A stretch of DNA of 64,000 nt from Tildeniella torsiva UHER 1998/13D. Its GTDB lineage: Bacteria; Cyanobacteriota; Cyanobacteriia; Phormidesmidales; Phormidesmidaceae. Of the stretch, positions 1 through 9,150 are shown in pieces. How positions within the stretch are numbered: position 1 is the first letter of the stretch; each line of letters starts with the position of its first letter. Location of the stretch: positions 62,001 through 126,000 of the forward strand of contig JAHHIH010000016.1 of assembly GCA_019358835.1 (NCBI GenBank). Direction: 5' to 3'. The notes under the pieces were generated by a model. That model did no database searches, was not told the origin of the DNA, and worked only from the letters and a program-made list of their open reading frames with translations. A program made the position numbers and the translations under genes.

Positions 1-2
1 CG

Positions 3-335
3 GATAACAGCGGTGCTCGGAAGCTAATGTGCATCCGTGTCCTGGGTGGTAACCGCCGCTACGCCGGAGTTGGCGATGTCATCATTGCCGTTGTCAAAGA
101 TGCACTGCCCAATATGGCTGTGAAGAAGTCAGATGTGGTACGGGCCGTAGTCGTGCGAACCAAGAAGGGTCTGCGCCGCAGTAGCGGTATGAGCATTCGC
201 TTCGATGACAATGCTGCCGTGATTATCAACCAAGACGGCAACCCCAAAGGCACTCGCGTGTTTGGGCCGGTAGCCCGTGAGCTGCGCGACAAAAACTTTA
301 CCAAGATTGTGTCGCTGGCACCGGAGGTTCTCTAA
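3..335 (+). CDS. rplN: 50S ribosomal protein L14 (uL14), 5' truncated by the window edge
   Basis: Large-subunit ribosomal protein of the spc cluster. The reading frame is open from base 3 (DNSGARKLM...), so the gene starts upstream of the window and about 10 residues are missing. The C-terminus [20 protein letters not shown] is the standard L14 ending. The loop reads [10 protein letters not shown], whereas remembered cyanobacterial sequences have VLGGGNRRY, so one residue may have been lost. The stop codon overlaps the rplX start (TAATG), indicating translational coupling. Confidence 0.97.
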   Translation, partial: DNSGARKLMCIRVLGGNRRYAGVGDVIIAVVKDALPNMAVKKSDVVRAVVVRTKKGLRRSSGMSIRFDDNAAVIINQDGNPKGTRVFGPVARELRDKNFTKIVSLAPEVL

Positions 336-682
336 TGGCAACAACATCGAAACAGCCCGTGCGCCACAAGGTGCATGTGCGTAAAGGCGATACCGTGCAG
401 GTGATTGCTGGGCGCGATCGCGGCAAAGTGGGGGAAGTACTAACCGTCATCCCCAAAACTAGCCAGGTGATTGTGCAGGGCGTCAATATCCGTACTAAGC
501 ACGTTAAGCCCCAGCAGGAAGGAGAATCGGGTCAGATTGTGACCCAAGAGGCTCCCATCCACAGCTCTAACGTGATGCTTTACTCCGAGAAGGAGAAGGT
601 GGCCAGTCGAGTTGCCTACACCTTTACCGATGACGGTCGCAAGGTGCGAATGCTGAAAAAGACCGGTGAAATCATTGATTAA
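335..682 (+). CDS. rplX: 50S ribosomal protein L24 (uL24)
   Basis: Large-subunit assembly initiator that binds 23S rRNA. The 115-residue product has an N-terminal KOW motif at about residues 17-36 ([19 protein letters not shown]), followed by the L24 core with [11 protein letters not shown]. The start ATG shares its A with the rplN stop. A 64-bp gap separates it from rplE. Length and order match the cyanobacterial spc cluster. Confidence 0.98.
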   Translation: MATTSKQPVRHKVHVRKGDTVQVIAGRDRGKVGEVLTVIPKTSQVIVQGVNIRTKHVKPQQEGESGQIVTQEAPIHSSNVMLYSEKEKVASRVAYTFTDDGRKVRMLKKTGEIID

Positions 683-746
683 GGCTTTTAGTCTTACGCT
701 CATCCTCTAGTCCTGACCAAGCCCAGGAAAGCGATAGAAACGACCC

Positions 747-1292
747 ATGACCGACCAGTTAAAGACTATATACAAAGACACTGTTGTACCTAAGCTGATG
801 GAACAGTTTAAGTACGACAACATTCACCAAGTGCCCAAGGTTGTTAAGGTAACCGTCAACCGAGGTTTGGGTGAAGCGTCTCAGAATGCCAAAGCGCTGG
901 AGTCTTCTCTGAGCGAACTGGCTTTAATCACCGGTCAGCGCCCGGTGGTAACCCGCGCCAAAAAGGCGATCGCAGGGTTCAAAATTCGTCAAGGCATGCC
1001 CGTGGGGGTGATGGTCACCCTGCGTTCTGACCGCATGTACGCCTTTCTAAATCGCCTTATCAACCTGACCCTGCCTCGTATTCGTGACTTTCGCGGCATT
1101 AGCCCCAAGAGCTTCGATGGCCGTGGCAACTACACTCTGGGTCTACGGGAGCAACTGATTTTCCCTGAAATTGATTACGACACCATCGATCAAATCCGCG
1201 GTATGGATATCACCATTGTGACTACCGCCAGCACCGACGAAGAAGGCCGAGCGCTACTCAAGGAATTGGGTATGCCGTTCCGTGACAACTAA
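747..1292 (+). CDS. rplE: 50S ribosomal protein L5 (uL5)
   Basis: Binds 5S rRNA and the central protuberance of the 50S subunit. The 181-residue product shows family signatures such as [14 protein letters not shown] near residue 32, the RQGMPVG loop, and [11 protein letters not shown]. Length is normal for the family. It lies between rplX and rpsH. The usual bacterial rpsN is absent between L5 and S8, which is the normal cyanobacterial order. Confidence 0.98.
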   Translation: MTDQLKTIYKDTVVPKLMEQFKYDNIHQVPKVVKVTVNRGLGEASQNAKALESSLSELALITGQRPVVTRAKKAIAGFKIRQGMPVGVMVTLRSDRMYAFLNRLINLTLPRIRDFRGISPKSFDGRGNYTLGLREQLIFPEIDYDTIDQIRGMDITIVTTASTDEEGRALLKELGMPFRDN

Positions 1293-1318
1293 CACAGGTT
1301 TATACGCGTACTAGAACT

Positions 1319-1720
1319 ATGGCTGCTAACGACACAATTGCGGATATGTTGACTCGCATCAGAAATGCGAACCTGGCGCGGCACCAAACTGTGGGTATTC
1401 CTTCTACCCGGATGACCCGGAGTATTGCCAAGGTGCTCAAGGAAGAAGGTTTCATCACGGACTACTCCGAGACCACTGTCGAAGAACGTCCTCAGCTAGT
1501 GGTTGCCCTTAAGTACAAGGGCAAGACTCGTCAGCCCATCATTCGCAACCTTACTCGCGTTAGCAAGCCCGGTTTGCGCGTGTATTCCAATCGGAAAGAA
1601 CTGCCTCGGGTACTGGGTGGTATCGGCATTGCGATTGTTTCCACCTCTAGCGGCATCATGACCGACCGCGATGCCCGTCGGCAGGGAATCGGTGGCGAAG
1701 TGCTTTGCTATGTCTGGTAG
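1319..1720 (+). CDS. rpsH: 30S ribosomal protein S8 (uS8)
   Basis: Small-subunit protein that organises the central domain of 16S rRNA; in other bacteria it also represses the spc operon. The 133-residue product begins with [15 protein letters not shown] and ends [11 protein letters not shown], both standard S8 signatures. It is followed by an 82-bp gap holding competing hairpins (listed separately) before rplF. Confidence 0.98.
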   Translation: MAANDTIADMLTRIRNANLARHQTVGIPSTRMTRSIAKVLKEEGFITDYSETTVEERPQLVVALKYKGKTRQPIIRNLTRVSKPGLRVYSNRKELPRVLGGIGIAIVSTSSGIMTDRDARRQGIGGEVLCYVW

Positions 1721-1755
1721 ATCAGTCCAATAGCGATGTTACTGATCTATCGCTA
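1719..1755 (+). promoter_or_regulatory. Two mutually exclusive stem-loops between rpsH and rplF
   Basis: AGATCAGT (1719-1726) is exactly complementary to ACTGATCT (1741-1748). TAGCGA (1731-1736), in its loop, is complementary to TCGCTA (1750-1755). Both stems cannot form together, so the RNA could switch conformation. The first stem overlaps the rpsH stop codon. A role in r-protein feedback or mRNA processing is inferred. Confidence 0.4.
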
Positions 1756-1802
1756 GGAATCAAGGGCGTTATCGAGTGCTAAGGATTTAGGAGTTTTGCA
1801 TC

Positions 1803-2342
1803 ATGTCACGTATTGGCAAACGGCCAATTCCAGTCCCGGCTAAAGTGTCAATCACGATTGACGGTCAGGACATTCAGGTTAAAGGGCCTAAGGGTGAGCT
1901 ATCTCGTACCCTGCCCAGCGGAGTAGTAGTGCTTCAGGACGGGGAAACGCTGCTGGTCAACCGCAAAGATGACTCACGCCTCGCTCGCGAGCGTCACGGT
2001 CTTTGCCGCACCCTAGTCGCTAATATGGTCGAGGGCGTGTCGAATGGTTATCAAAAGCGTTTAGAGATCCAGGGTATTGGCTACCGGGCGCAGCTCCAGG
2101 GCCGCAACCTCAACCTCAGCTTGGGATATAGCCATCCTGTTGTATTTGAGCCACCAGCAGGCATTGAATTTGTTGTTGAAAACAACACCAACGTTGTTAT
2201 CAGCGGCATTGATAAAGAACTTGTAGGCAACATTGCTGCCAGTATCCGGGCAAGTCGTCCACCTGAACCCTACAAGGGCAAAGGCGTACGTTACGCCGGT
2301 GAACAAGTCAGACGTAAGGCCGGTAAGTCAGGGAAAAAATAA
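1803..2342 (+). CDS. rplF: 50S ribosomal protein L6 (uL6)
   Basis: Large-subunit protein near the factor-binding site. The 179-residue product starts [15 protein letters not shown] and ends with the typical [20 protein letters not shown] and a basic tail. Two tandem L6 domains are visible, about residues 10-80 and 90-165. The stop codon is three bases before the rplR start, so the two are probably translationally coupled. Confidence 0.98.
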   Translation: MSRIGKRPIPVPAKVSITIDGQDIQVKGPKGELSRTLPSGVVVLQDGETLLVNRKDDSRLARERHGLCRTLVANMVEGVSNGYQKRLEIQGIGYRAQLQGRNLNLSLGYSHPVVFEPPAGIEFVVENNTNVVISGIDKELVGNIAASIRASRPPEPYKGKGVRYAGEQVRRKAGKSGKK

Positions 2343-2345
2343 GCC

Positions 2346-2705
2346 ATGAAAGCAAGTCGCAAAGAATTAACCCGTCGCCGTCACGTCCGCATTCGCCGTC
2401 GCGTATTCGGCACCTCTGAACGGCCCCGTTTGGCTGTATTTCGTTCAAATCAGCACATTTATGCGCAGATTATTGACGACACAGCTCACCATACCCTAGT
2501 GGCTGCCTCAACCGTTGAACCCGATGTTTTGAGAGATGAATCGGGCGCTACCCAGGACTCCGCAGCGGTAGTTGGCAAGCTTGTGGCCGAACGAGCCCTA
2601 AAGGCTGGTATTACTCAAGTTGTTTTTGACCGGGGCGGCAAGCTCTATCACGGGCGAGTGGCGGCTCTGGCCAATGCGGCTCGTGAAGCTGGCTTGAGCC
2701 TGTAG
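2346..2705 (+). CDS. rplR: 50S ribosomal protein L18 (uL18)
   Basis: 5S rRNA-binding protein of the central protuberance. The 119-residue product has a strongly basic N-terminus ([16 protein letters not shown]), then [20 protein letters not shown], and ends in the usual [20 protein letters not shown] and [11 protein letters not shown]. It starts immediately after rplF. Confidence 0.98.
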   Translation: MKASRKELTRRRHVRIRRRVFGTSERPRLAVFRSNQHIYAQIIDDTAHHTLVAASTVEPDVLRDESGATQDSAAVVGKLVAERALKAGITQVVFDRGGKLYHGRVAALANAAREAGLSL

Positions 2706-2771
2706 GTCAACGCCGTTTGTTCGATAGAGAAAACCTGATTTTGCTTGATGTAAACGAGGCTGGGGAAAGGT

Positions 2772-3293
2772 ATGGCAAACCGTCGCAAAGAAGCGCGTAC
2801 TAAAGAAAAGAAAACCGACTGGCAAGAGCGCGTCGTCCAAATTCGCCGTGTGACCAAGGTGGTGAAGGGAGGTAAAAAACTTAGCTTCCGCGCCATTGTG
2901 GTTGTTGGCAACGAGAAAGGCCAAGTCGGTGTTGGCGTTGGTAAGGCAGGCGATGTCATTGGCGCTGTGAAAAAAGGCGTGGCCGATGGCAAAAAGCATC
3001 TGGTAGATGTGCCTCTCACCCGTTCCTATTCCATTCCCCACCCCTCCAATGGGATTGGCGGCGGTGCTAAGGTGTTTATGCGCCCTGCGGCACCGGGTAC
3101 TGGGGTGATTGCCGGTGGTGCCGTGCGTACGGTGCTCGAACTGGCTGGCGTACGGAATGTTCTAGCTAAGCAGCTAGGCTCTAACAACCCCCTCAATAAC
3201 GCTCGAGCTGCCGCCGATGCTCTAGCTTCCCTGCGCACCTTCGCTGACGTAGCTGAAGAGCGGGATATTCCGGTCGAGAGTCTGTACGTTTAA
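2772..3293 (+). CDS. rpsE: 30S ribosomal protein S5 (uS5)
   Basis: Small-subunit decoding-fidelity protein. The 173-residue product has a lysine-rich N-terminus, the dsRBD-like S5 domain ([19 protein letters not shown], residues about 20-38) and the C-terminal S5 domain ([19 protein letters not shown]). A purine-rich GGGGAAAGGT lies just before the ATG. Confidence 0.98.
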   Translation: MANRRKEARTKEKKTDWQERVVQIRRVTKVVKGGKKLSFRAIVVVGNEKGQVGVGVGKAGDVIGAVKKGVADGKKHLVDVPLTRSYSIPHPSNGIGGGAKVFMRPAAPGTGVIAGGAVRTVLELAGVRNVLAKQLGSNNPLNNARAAADALASLRTFADVAEERDIPVESLYV

Positions 3294-3330
3294 TTCCTTT
3301 CGGTATCGCTGTTTTTAATTTTCCTCAGCT

Positions 3331-3777
3331 ATGAGAATCAACGACGCACAACCACAAGTCGGCTCTAAGCGCCGCCGTCGCCGCGTCGGTCGCGGTATTT
3401 CTGCTGGCCAGGGCGCGAGCTGTGGCTTCGGTATGCGAGGGCAAAAGTCGCGATCGGGTAGCGGTACTCGACCCGGCTTTGAGGGTGGCCAAATGCCCCT
3501 CTACCGCCGCATTCCTAAGCTTAAGCACTTTCCTCTGGTCAATCAGAAAGAGTACACCATTATCAATGTTAAAGGACTGTCTGATCTGGCCGCAGGGACT
3601 GAGGTTTCGCTTGAGTCGCTGTTGGAAGCAGGCATATTGACGACCAATGATGGTCCCCTGAAAGTACTAGGTCATGGTGACATCGCTGTGGCTTTGAATG
3701 TTAAAGCGGCGGCGTTTACCCAATCGGCTAAGGAGAAGATTGAACAGGCTGGCGGCACCTGGGAAGTCACTGCATAG
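3331..3777 (+). CDS. rplO: 50S ribosomal protein L15 (uL15)
   Basis: Late-assembly large-subunit protein. The 148-residue product has the Gly/Arg-rich N-terminus with [28 protein letters not shown], shown here only by its two ends (residues about 17-45), followed by [19 protein letters not shown]. No rpmD (L30) gene lies between S5 and L15, as is usual in cyanobacteria. Confidence 0.98.
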   Translation: MRINDAQPQVGSKRRRRRVGRGISAGQGASCGFGMRGQKSRSGSGTRPGFEGGQMPLYRRIPKLKHFPLVNQKEYTIINVKGLSDLAAGTEVSLESLLEAGILTTNDGPLKVLGHGDIAVALNVKAAAFTQSAKEKIEQAGGTWEVTA

Positions 3778-3840
3778 CGAGATGACTCGCTCATCCCTTA
3801 AACTAAAGCTGGGGATCGCAACTATAGACCCTATAGTTGC
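3776..3840 (+). promoter_or_regulatory. Two hairpins in the rplO-secY gap
   Basis: AGCGAG (3776-3781) pairs with CTCGCT (3786-3791) across a 4-nt loop, overlapping the rplO stop. A perfect 10-bp stem follows: GCAACTATAG (3818-3827) with CTATAGTTGC (3831-3840), loop ACC. There is no U-run after either stem, so attenuation, RNA processing or transcript stabilisation is likelier than full termination. The gap separates ribosomal genes from the membrane translocon gene. Confidence 0.45.
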
Positions 3841-3887
3841 CCGCTGCCGTCAATATATTGCTAAACGTAGGGCTGAGGTACTGTTGC

Positions 3888-5201
3888 ATGGTTGTAAGTC
3901 GGGGTAAAAATCCAAGTGCCCAGGAAACATTTATGCAGATGGCTCAGGCCGCTGGTCTGCGTAGCCGTTTGCTAGTTACCCTGGGGCTATTGGTTTTAGT
4001 TAGGCTAGGGATTTTTATTCCGGTACCGGGCATTGATCGCCAGGCGTTTGCTGCGTCTATTCAATCGGGTAGTTTAGCTGGCTTTGTAGGGTTCTTAGAT
4101 ATTTTTGTGGGGGGTGGTTTATCTGCCCTCGGTATCTTTGCCCTAGGGATTTTACCCTTTATCAACGCTTCGATTATTATGCAGCTGCTGACGGCGGCTC
4201 TGCCCCAGCTAGAAGATCTGCAAAAGAATGAAGGAGAAGCGGGACGGCGTAAGATCTCCCAGATTACTCGTTACGTAGCTTTGGGATGGGCGATTTTGCA
4301 AAGTACTTTGCTGTCGTCCTTCTTGCTGTATCAGTTTGCCCAAGTTCCTGGCCCTGCCTTTGTTGCCCAGACCGTGATTGCCCTGACGGCGGGCTCCATG
4401 TTTGTGATGTGGGTGGGCGAGCTGATTACGGAGCGGGGTATTGGCAACGGGGCTTCCCTGCTTATTTTCCTGAACATTGTGTCTACCCTCCCGCGTTCTT
4501 TGGGACAAACTATTGAGCTGGCCCAGAGCGGCGATCGCGGCCTAGTCGGCGGCATCATCATTCTGATGCTGGCCTTCCTGGCAATGATTGTGGGGATTGT
4601 TTTTGTTCAGGAAGGGACTCGCCGCATTCCGATTATTTCTGCTCGTCGCCAGGTGGGTCGAAAGCTATACCTGGAGCAGAGCAACTACTTGCCTCTGCGG
4701 CTTAACCAGGGCGGAGTGATGCCAATCATTTTTGCCTCTGCGGTGCTAGTTCTGCCGATTTCGCTGACGCAGTACATCACGAATCCTGGGTTCAGTCAGT
4801 TTGTCAACAACTATCTGAATCCAACGTCTCTGTTCTACGTTTCGCTGTACTTAGTTCTCATTCTCTTCTTTAGCTATTTCTATTCGTCTTTGGTGATGAA
4901 CCCTGACGATGTATCGCGAAATCTGAAGAAGATGGGGGCTAGCATCCCTGGTATTCGCCCCGGTAAAGCGACTACTGAGTACATCAGTCGTATTCTGAAT
5001 CGCTTGACTTTTTTGGGCGCTATCTTTTTGGGTATGGTGGCTGTCGTCCCCAGTGCTGTAGAGAGTTTGACTCGGGTGCAGACTTTTCGAGGCTTTGGAG
5101 CTACTTCTTTGCTGATTTTGGTGGGCGTTGCGATTGACACTGCTAAGCAAATTCAGACCTATGTAATCTCCCAACGCTACGAAGGGATGGTGAAGCAGTA
5201 G
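3888..5201 (+). CDS. secY: Preprotein translocase subunit SecY
   Basis: Central channel subunit of the Sec translocon, serving plasma and thylakoid membranes. The frame is open from 3837, but ATG 3888 is preferred. It gives the standard cyanobacterial start [19 protein letters not shown], has GAGG 9 nt upstream, and yields 437 residues. About ten hydrophobic segments are seen, with [12 protein letters not shown] in the first and QEGTRRIPI in the cytosolic loop region. The stop overlaps the adk start codon by one base. Confidence 0.97.
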   Translation: MVVSRGKNPSAQETFMQMAQAAGLRSRLLVTLGLLVLVRLGIFIPVPGIDRQAFAASIQSGSLAGFVGFLDIFVGGGLSALGIFALGILPFINASIIMQLLTAALPQLEDLQKNEGEAGRRKISQITRYVALGWAILQSTLLSSFLLYQFAQVPGPAFVAQTVIALTAGSMFVMWVGELITERGIGNGASLLIFLNIVSTLPRSLGQTIELAQSGDRGLVGGIIILMLAFLAMIVGIVFVQEGTRRIPIISARRQVGRKLYLEQSNYLPLRLNQGGVMPIIFASAVLVLPISLTQYITNPGFSQFVNNYLNPTSLFYVSLYLVLILFFSYFYSSLVMNPDDVSRNLKKMGASIPGIRPGKATTEYISRILNRLTFLGAIFLGMVAVVPSAVESLTRVQTFRGFGATSLLILVGVAIDTAKQIQTYVISQRYEGMVKQ

Positions 5202-5755
5202 TGACTCGACTTATTTTTCTGGGCCCACCGGGGGCGGGCAAGGGTACTCAGGCTTTGCTACTGGCTAAGGACTGCGAGGTGCCGCATATTTCTACCGGAG
5301 ATATTCTGCGATCGGCGGTGGCGGCTGGGAGTGAGCTGGGGCAGAAAGCAGACCAGTACATGAGCGCTGGGGAACTCGTACCCGACGATTTGATTTTAGA
5401 TTTGATTCAGGAGCGCCTTGGCCAGGAGGATACCCAGAAAGGCTGGCTGCTAGATGGTTTTCCTCGCAATGTGGCCCAGGCTGAGTTTTTACAGAAGCTG
5501 CTGGAGCAGATTGAGCAACCCGTTGACTTTGTGGTCAATCTAGATGTTGAGGACGATGTAATTGTCGCCCGTCTTCTCCAGCGGGGCCGCGACGATGATG
5601 AAGAGTCGGTGATTCTCAATCGGCTTGAGGTGTATCGTCAGCAGACTGAACCGCTAATCGACTTTTATCGCAGCCGCCAGCAGCTGGTGTCGGTGGATGG
5701 GAATCAGACTATGGATGTAGTTTATGCTGATCTAAAGCGCCTAGTGATGGAGTAG
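5201..5755 (+). CDS. adk: Adenylate kinase
   Basis: Catalyses ATP + AMP = 2 ADP. The start is GTG at 5201, overlapping the secY stop (TAGTG). The P-loop GPPGAGKGT is at residues 8-16, the AMP-binding STGDILR follows at about 32, and the core motif LLDGFPRN is near residue 85. The LID region ([18 protein letters not shown]) is short and lacks a zinc-type insert, so this is a short-form enzyme of 184 residues. Its place between secY and infA is conserved. Confidence 0.97.
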   Translation: MTRLIFLGPPGAGKGTQALLLAKDCEVPHISTGDILRSAVAAGSELGQKADQYMSAGELVPDDLILDLIQERLGQEDTQKGWLLDGFPRNVAQAEFLQKLLEQIEQPVDFVVNLDVEDDVIVARLLQRGRDDDEESVILNRLEVYRQQTEPLIDFYRSRQQLVSVDGNQTMDVVYADLKRLVME

Positions 5756-5812
5756 TTACTAGGGTTATGCTAGAGTTCAGCCTGTTGATTGTGTACTGAG
5801 GGAGAGTTCAGC

Positions 5813-6037
5813 TTGTCTAAGCAAGACCTAATTGAAATGGAGGGCACCATTACTGAGTCGTTACCGAACGCGATGTTTCGGGTCGATTTGGATAATGGAT
5901 TTAATGTGCTGGCCCACATTTCTGGGAAGATTCGTCGTAACTATATCAAGATTTTGCCGGGCGATCGCGTCAAGGTAGAGCTTACCCCCTACGACCTCAC
6001 TAAGGGGCGTATTACCTATCGTCTTCGCAAAAAGTAG
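5813..6037 (+). CDS. infA: Translation initiation factor IF-1, TTG start
   Basis: Small OB-fold factor that binds the ribosomal A site during initiation. The conserved N-terminus (M)[10 protein letters not shown] begins at a TTG codon at 5813, with the purine-rich GAGGGAG about 8 nt upstream. Starting here gives the normal 74 residues; an upstream in-frame TTG at 5789 would add an unconserved extension. In most cyanobacteria rpmJ, rpsM, rpsK and rpoA follow. Here a convergent gene ends only 4 bp downstream. Confidence 0.95.
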   Translation: MSKQDLIEMEGTITESLPNAMFRVDLDNGFNVLAHISGKIRRNYIKILPGDRVKVELTPYDLTKGRITYRLRKK

Positions 6038-6041
6038 TCGG

Positions 6042-7085
6042 TCAGACTAGGATTGGTGCCAATAGCTTGTCGGCCCCTGTGCGGAAGATGTCTGCGCAGG
6101 GAAGCTTTGTTTGAGCTTCGGTTGACTGAATGGCGGCCTCGGCAGCTTCTGCGGTCAAATGGCCGGTGTTGAGAGCGATCGCTACCACTTTAGCCGGATA
6201 AAATGCCCCTGCCGCTGTTGCTACCTGTTCGTACAGCGCGACCACGCTGGGCAGGTCGGGGATTTTAACGGCGGGAAAGTTTTGGATATGGGTTTGTCCA
6301 GCTCGATGCACTAACACCAGATGGGTGGGCTGGGTACCTCGCAGCAAGGGCAGGGTAGCCGTTGAAGCTGGATTGAGCAACGATCCCTGGCCTTCCACAA
6401 AAATGAAGTCGTAATCGGAGCCATAACGCATTACCTGCTGTTCCACGGCTCCTGAGGCGTAATCGACCCGTACGGCATCAAGGGCGACGCCGTCATCTCC
6501 CAGCATGAGATTGGTTTGTCCGGTGGCAATTACCTTAGAGCGTAGCCCCCGTTGAAGACAGGCGCGGTGTAGCTCTAGGGTGGCGGACATTTTACCCACC
6601 GACATATCGGTACCCACGGTCAAAATGCGCTTACAGTCCAGCTGGCTGGCCTGACCCGACCCTACCGTCAGACCCTCTGGTTCTTGGCGTACGTCCCAAA
6701 TCCATTGGTGGTCTTTCACCCAAGGTTGAAGCGCTGGGTGGTTAGCCATTGGGGTATGGAGGCCGTTGACAATACTTAGCCCAGCCTTGACCGCCTGCTC
6801 AATTTCTTGAAACCAGGCATCGGGCAGTTTTCCGCCAGAGGGGGCGATGCCGATCGCCAGCACGTCGGGGGTGTAGGTCAGCGCCTCGGTGAGCGATCCG
6901 ACAACGGGGATAGGTTTGTCGATGCCGGTGAGGGTATGGGGCGATCGCCCCGCCGCCTGGTAATCTATTACGGCCACAATCGGCGATTGGCTAAAGCGCA
7001 GCAGGGCCAGGCCCGTTTTACCCATGGTGCTCTGGGTGCCCTCGTGCATGAGCAGGGCAATGCGGCTATCGGGCTTGAGGTACAT
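6042..7085 (-). CDS. DUF1611 family protein, DgcN-type (possible D-glutamate N-acetyltransferase)
   Basis: P-loop protein of the DUF1611 family, named DgcN where it acetylates D-glutamate in other bacteria. The start at 7085 gives 347 residues beginning MYLKPDSRIALLMHEG, the usual family start. A longer frame to 7163 would overlap the upstream epimerase by 98 bp rather than 20. The nucleotide-binding GTDMSVGKMSA lies at about residues 158-168, and FIFVEGQGSLLNPAS follows. It overlaps the epimerase gene and is surely co-transcribed. N-acyl-D-Glu chemistry is inferred from family and pairing, not seen in the sequence. Confidence 0.85.
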   Translation of the reverse strand: MYLKPDSRIALLMHEGTQSTMGKTGLALLRFSQSPIVAVIDYQAAGRSPHTLTGIDKPIPVVGSLTEALTYTPDVLAIGIAPSGGKLPDAWFQEIEQAVKAGLSIVNGLHTPMANHPALQPWVKDHQWIWDVRQEPEGLTVGSGQASQLDCKRILTVGTDMSVGKMSATLELHRACLQRGLRSKVIATGQTNLMLGDDGVALDAVRVDYASGAVEQQVMRYGSDYDFIFVEGQGSLLNPASTATLPLLRGTQPTHLVLVHRAGQTHIQNFPAVKIPDLPSVVALYEQVATAAGAFYPAKVVAIALNTGHLTAEAAEAAIQSTEAQTKLPCADIFRTGADKLLAPILV

Positions 7086-8121
7086 AGCTAAGTCCAAGTC
7101 CTGGGTGGGCAGAGGGGAGGAGGCGTCCGTCAGACAGGGTAAGACCGCCGAAGGGGTCGTCACGTAGATTGAGGTGGCTGTCGAGGTCGAGGTAGTCGGC
7201 TAGGGGAGAGAGCTGGATCATGGCTCCATTCGCTAGGCTGCTGTCGGAATAGCAGCCAAACATCACCTGAAGGCTACAGGCCCGCGCGGTGTGGATCATC
7301 CTCAGCGCCTCGGTCAGGCCCCCGGCTTTCATCAGCTTAATGTTAATGCCATCAACTAAATCCGCTAGGCGAGGAATATCGGCACTGTTGAAGCAGCTCT
7401 CATCGACAAAAATTGGCAGCGGCGAATCCCGTTTGAGCTTAGCCAGATCGGCATCCTGGCTAACAGGTAGGGGCTGCTCCAGGTGGGTGACGCGGCGATC
7501 GCCCAGCCAATCCGCCATGCGTTTGGCGTCCTCTAAGCTCCAACCGCCGTTGGCATCGACGCTGAGGCTGACGGTTGTGGGGACATGGTCATACAAGGCC
7601 TGAAACATGGCTTGATCGGCTTCGATACCTTGGGGACTACCGAGTTTCACTTTAAGGGCGCGGGCGGAAGTTTGCTGTAGCCAATCCTGCGATCGCTGCT
7701 GGGCGGACTCGGGGGATGAAATCCCGACGGTGACGGAGGTGGGCTGAATGCGGCTTAGATCTAGACCCAGCAATCGCCAGATCGGCTGCCCGATGGCTTT
7801 GCCGCACCAGTCCCACAGGGCGACATCCAGTGCGGCGCGGGTGGCGGAGTGGAGCGATAGGGGAGCGATCGCGGACTCTATCGCCTGGCGATCGAAGGGA
7901 TGGTAAGACTCTAGACTGCTCTGCACCAGAGCGATGTCTGCCGTGAGCATGGTCAGGGTTTGTCGGTGGGTGCCGATGGAAAAAGGCGCGGCTTCGCCCC
8001 AGCCCTCTAGGCCCTCGGCCCTGAGCCGCAGCCAAAGATTGGTCGATTTAGCCGTGGTGCCGCGACTGATGGTGAGGGGAACACGCTTATGGACAGTAAA
8101 GGGCTGGCAGGTGAATTCCAT
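7066..8121 (-). CDS. Dipeptide epimerase of the enolase superfamily (L-Ala-D/L-Glu epimerase or DgcA type)
   Basis: A 351-residue MLE-subgroup enolase-superfamily enzyme. The catalytic set is complete: K157-x-K159 (LKVKLG), metal ligands D189 (DANGGW), E215 (LEQPL) and D240 (FVDES), and the second lysine in NIKLMKAGG (K262/K265). The C-terminal D312-L-D314 fits the DxD motif used by dipeptide epimerases to hold the substrate amine. The likely reaction is epimerisation of Ala-Glu-type muropeptides, or N-acetyl-Glu racemisation as in DgcA. It overlaps the DUF1611 gene by 20 bp. Confidence 0.88.
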   Translation of the reverse strand: MEFTCQPFTVHKRVPLTISRGTTAKSTNLWLRLRAEGLEGWGEAAPFSIGTHRQTLTMLTADIALVQSSLESYHPFDRQAIESAIAPLSLHSATRAALDVALWDWCGKAIGQPIWRLLGLDLSRIQPTSVTVGISSPESAQQRSQDWLQQTSARALKVKLGSPQGIEADQAMFQALYDHVPTTVSLSVDANGGWSLEDAKRMADWLGDRRVTHLEQPLPVSQDADLAKLKRDSPLPIFVDESCFNSADIPRLADLVDGINIKLMKAGGLTEALRMIHTARACSLQVMFGCYSDSSLANGAMIQLSPLADYLDLDSHLNLRDDPFGGLTLSDGRLLPSAHPGLGLSYVPQAR

Positions 8122-8338
8122 CAGTGATAGCTGGCTTAGGGGTAAAGGGGTACTTCACACGTATAGCGTTTTGAAGGGTATCTGGGCGATCGACTTAACG
8201 ACTGTGAGCAGCGGGCAGACATTATTAGACTTGCTAATCCTGCCTGCCTGCTTGCATCCAATTGGTAGGGTGCTGCGTACTGGGTATGAGTCTTCCATCA
8301 GGAAACTTCTAGCCGTTTGTTGGATGAAAGCAAGCATC

Positions 8339-8986
8339 ATGTTTAGAGAACGAAAGAATCTGCGCAATAGCTTAATTGCCCTCGCTACCTGTCTGTTTGT
8401 AACCGTGCTGTACTCCCCTATCATGGGGCGGGTGATGGCTCAGGCTCCCGCCGCTGTTTCAGCCGCTTCCTGGTCTGCTGCCTCCAGTGACACCTTTGCC
8501 CTAGGGGAACAGATTGATGCTAACCTGGCGGCGGCAACGGCTCCCCTGCTGGCCCAAGGGTTGAATGAACCCATCGTGACCTATATCGCCATGCTCAGCG
8601 GCCAAAATATTGTGCCCAAAGCGGTCATGACCGATTCTCGGGGCGTTGTTGGGGCAGCTCTGTCGGGCAATCGCCTGGTGGTACGCGGCAGCTTTCGCGA
8701 GCTGACCAGTGCCCCGCGCGACTACGCGACTGATCCGCTCGATCCGCCCAACCCCAATATTACTTCGGCGTTTCACGTCCATCGGGGCAGCCCCAGCGAA
8801 AATGGGCCGTTCCAGTACGCGCTGGATGTCACCCTGAATGCCAACGGACGCGGCGGCAGCGCTATGGGCGACTATACACTCACGCCTGAGCAGCTGCAGG
8901 CGCTGCAAAACGGCATGCTGTACATCGACTTCCACACCACGCGCTATCGGGCTGGTGAGCTGCGCGGCATTTTGATGCCGGCCTAG
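8339..8986 (+). CDS. Secreted CHRD-domain protein
   Basis: A 215-residue protein with a basic N-terminus, a hydrophobic segment (SLIALATCLFVTVLYSPIMG) and an AQA-like signal peptidase site, so probably exported. The CHRD domain spans about residues 75-215, with YIAMLSGQNIVPK at its start, FHVHRGSPSENGP, and the usual ending YIDFHTTRYRAGELRGIL. ATG 8324 is an alternative start five codons earlier. CHRD proteins are often found beside ECF sigma/anti-sigma genes in cyanobacteria, as here. Molecular function is unknown. Confidence 0.88.
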   Translation: MFRERKNLRNSLIALATCLFVTVLYSPIMGRVMAQAPAAVSAASWSAASSDTFALGEQIDANLAAATAPLLAQGLNEPIVTYIAMLSGQNIVPKAVMTDSRGVVGAALSGNRLVVRGSFRELTSAPRDYATDPLDPPNPNITSAFHVHRGSPSENGPFQYALDVTLNANGRGGSAMGDYTLTPEQLQALQNGMLYIDFHTTRYRAGELRGILMPA

Positions 8987-9150
8987 GCTAAGGCGATGCT
9001 CTCTATCTTGGTCGGGCAGTCGCTGGGATCGGTGACTGCCCGCCGGGGTGGCAATAGACACAAACCATGGCATTGTATAGAAAGTGGCAGTGGCAAAATT
9101 GCGCTTTTCTCAGTGGCAGAGGCAGGTCTAGTGTCTAAGCATCCGGCAAT

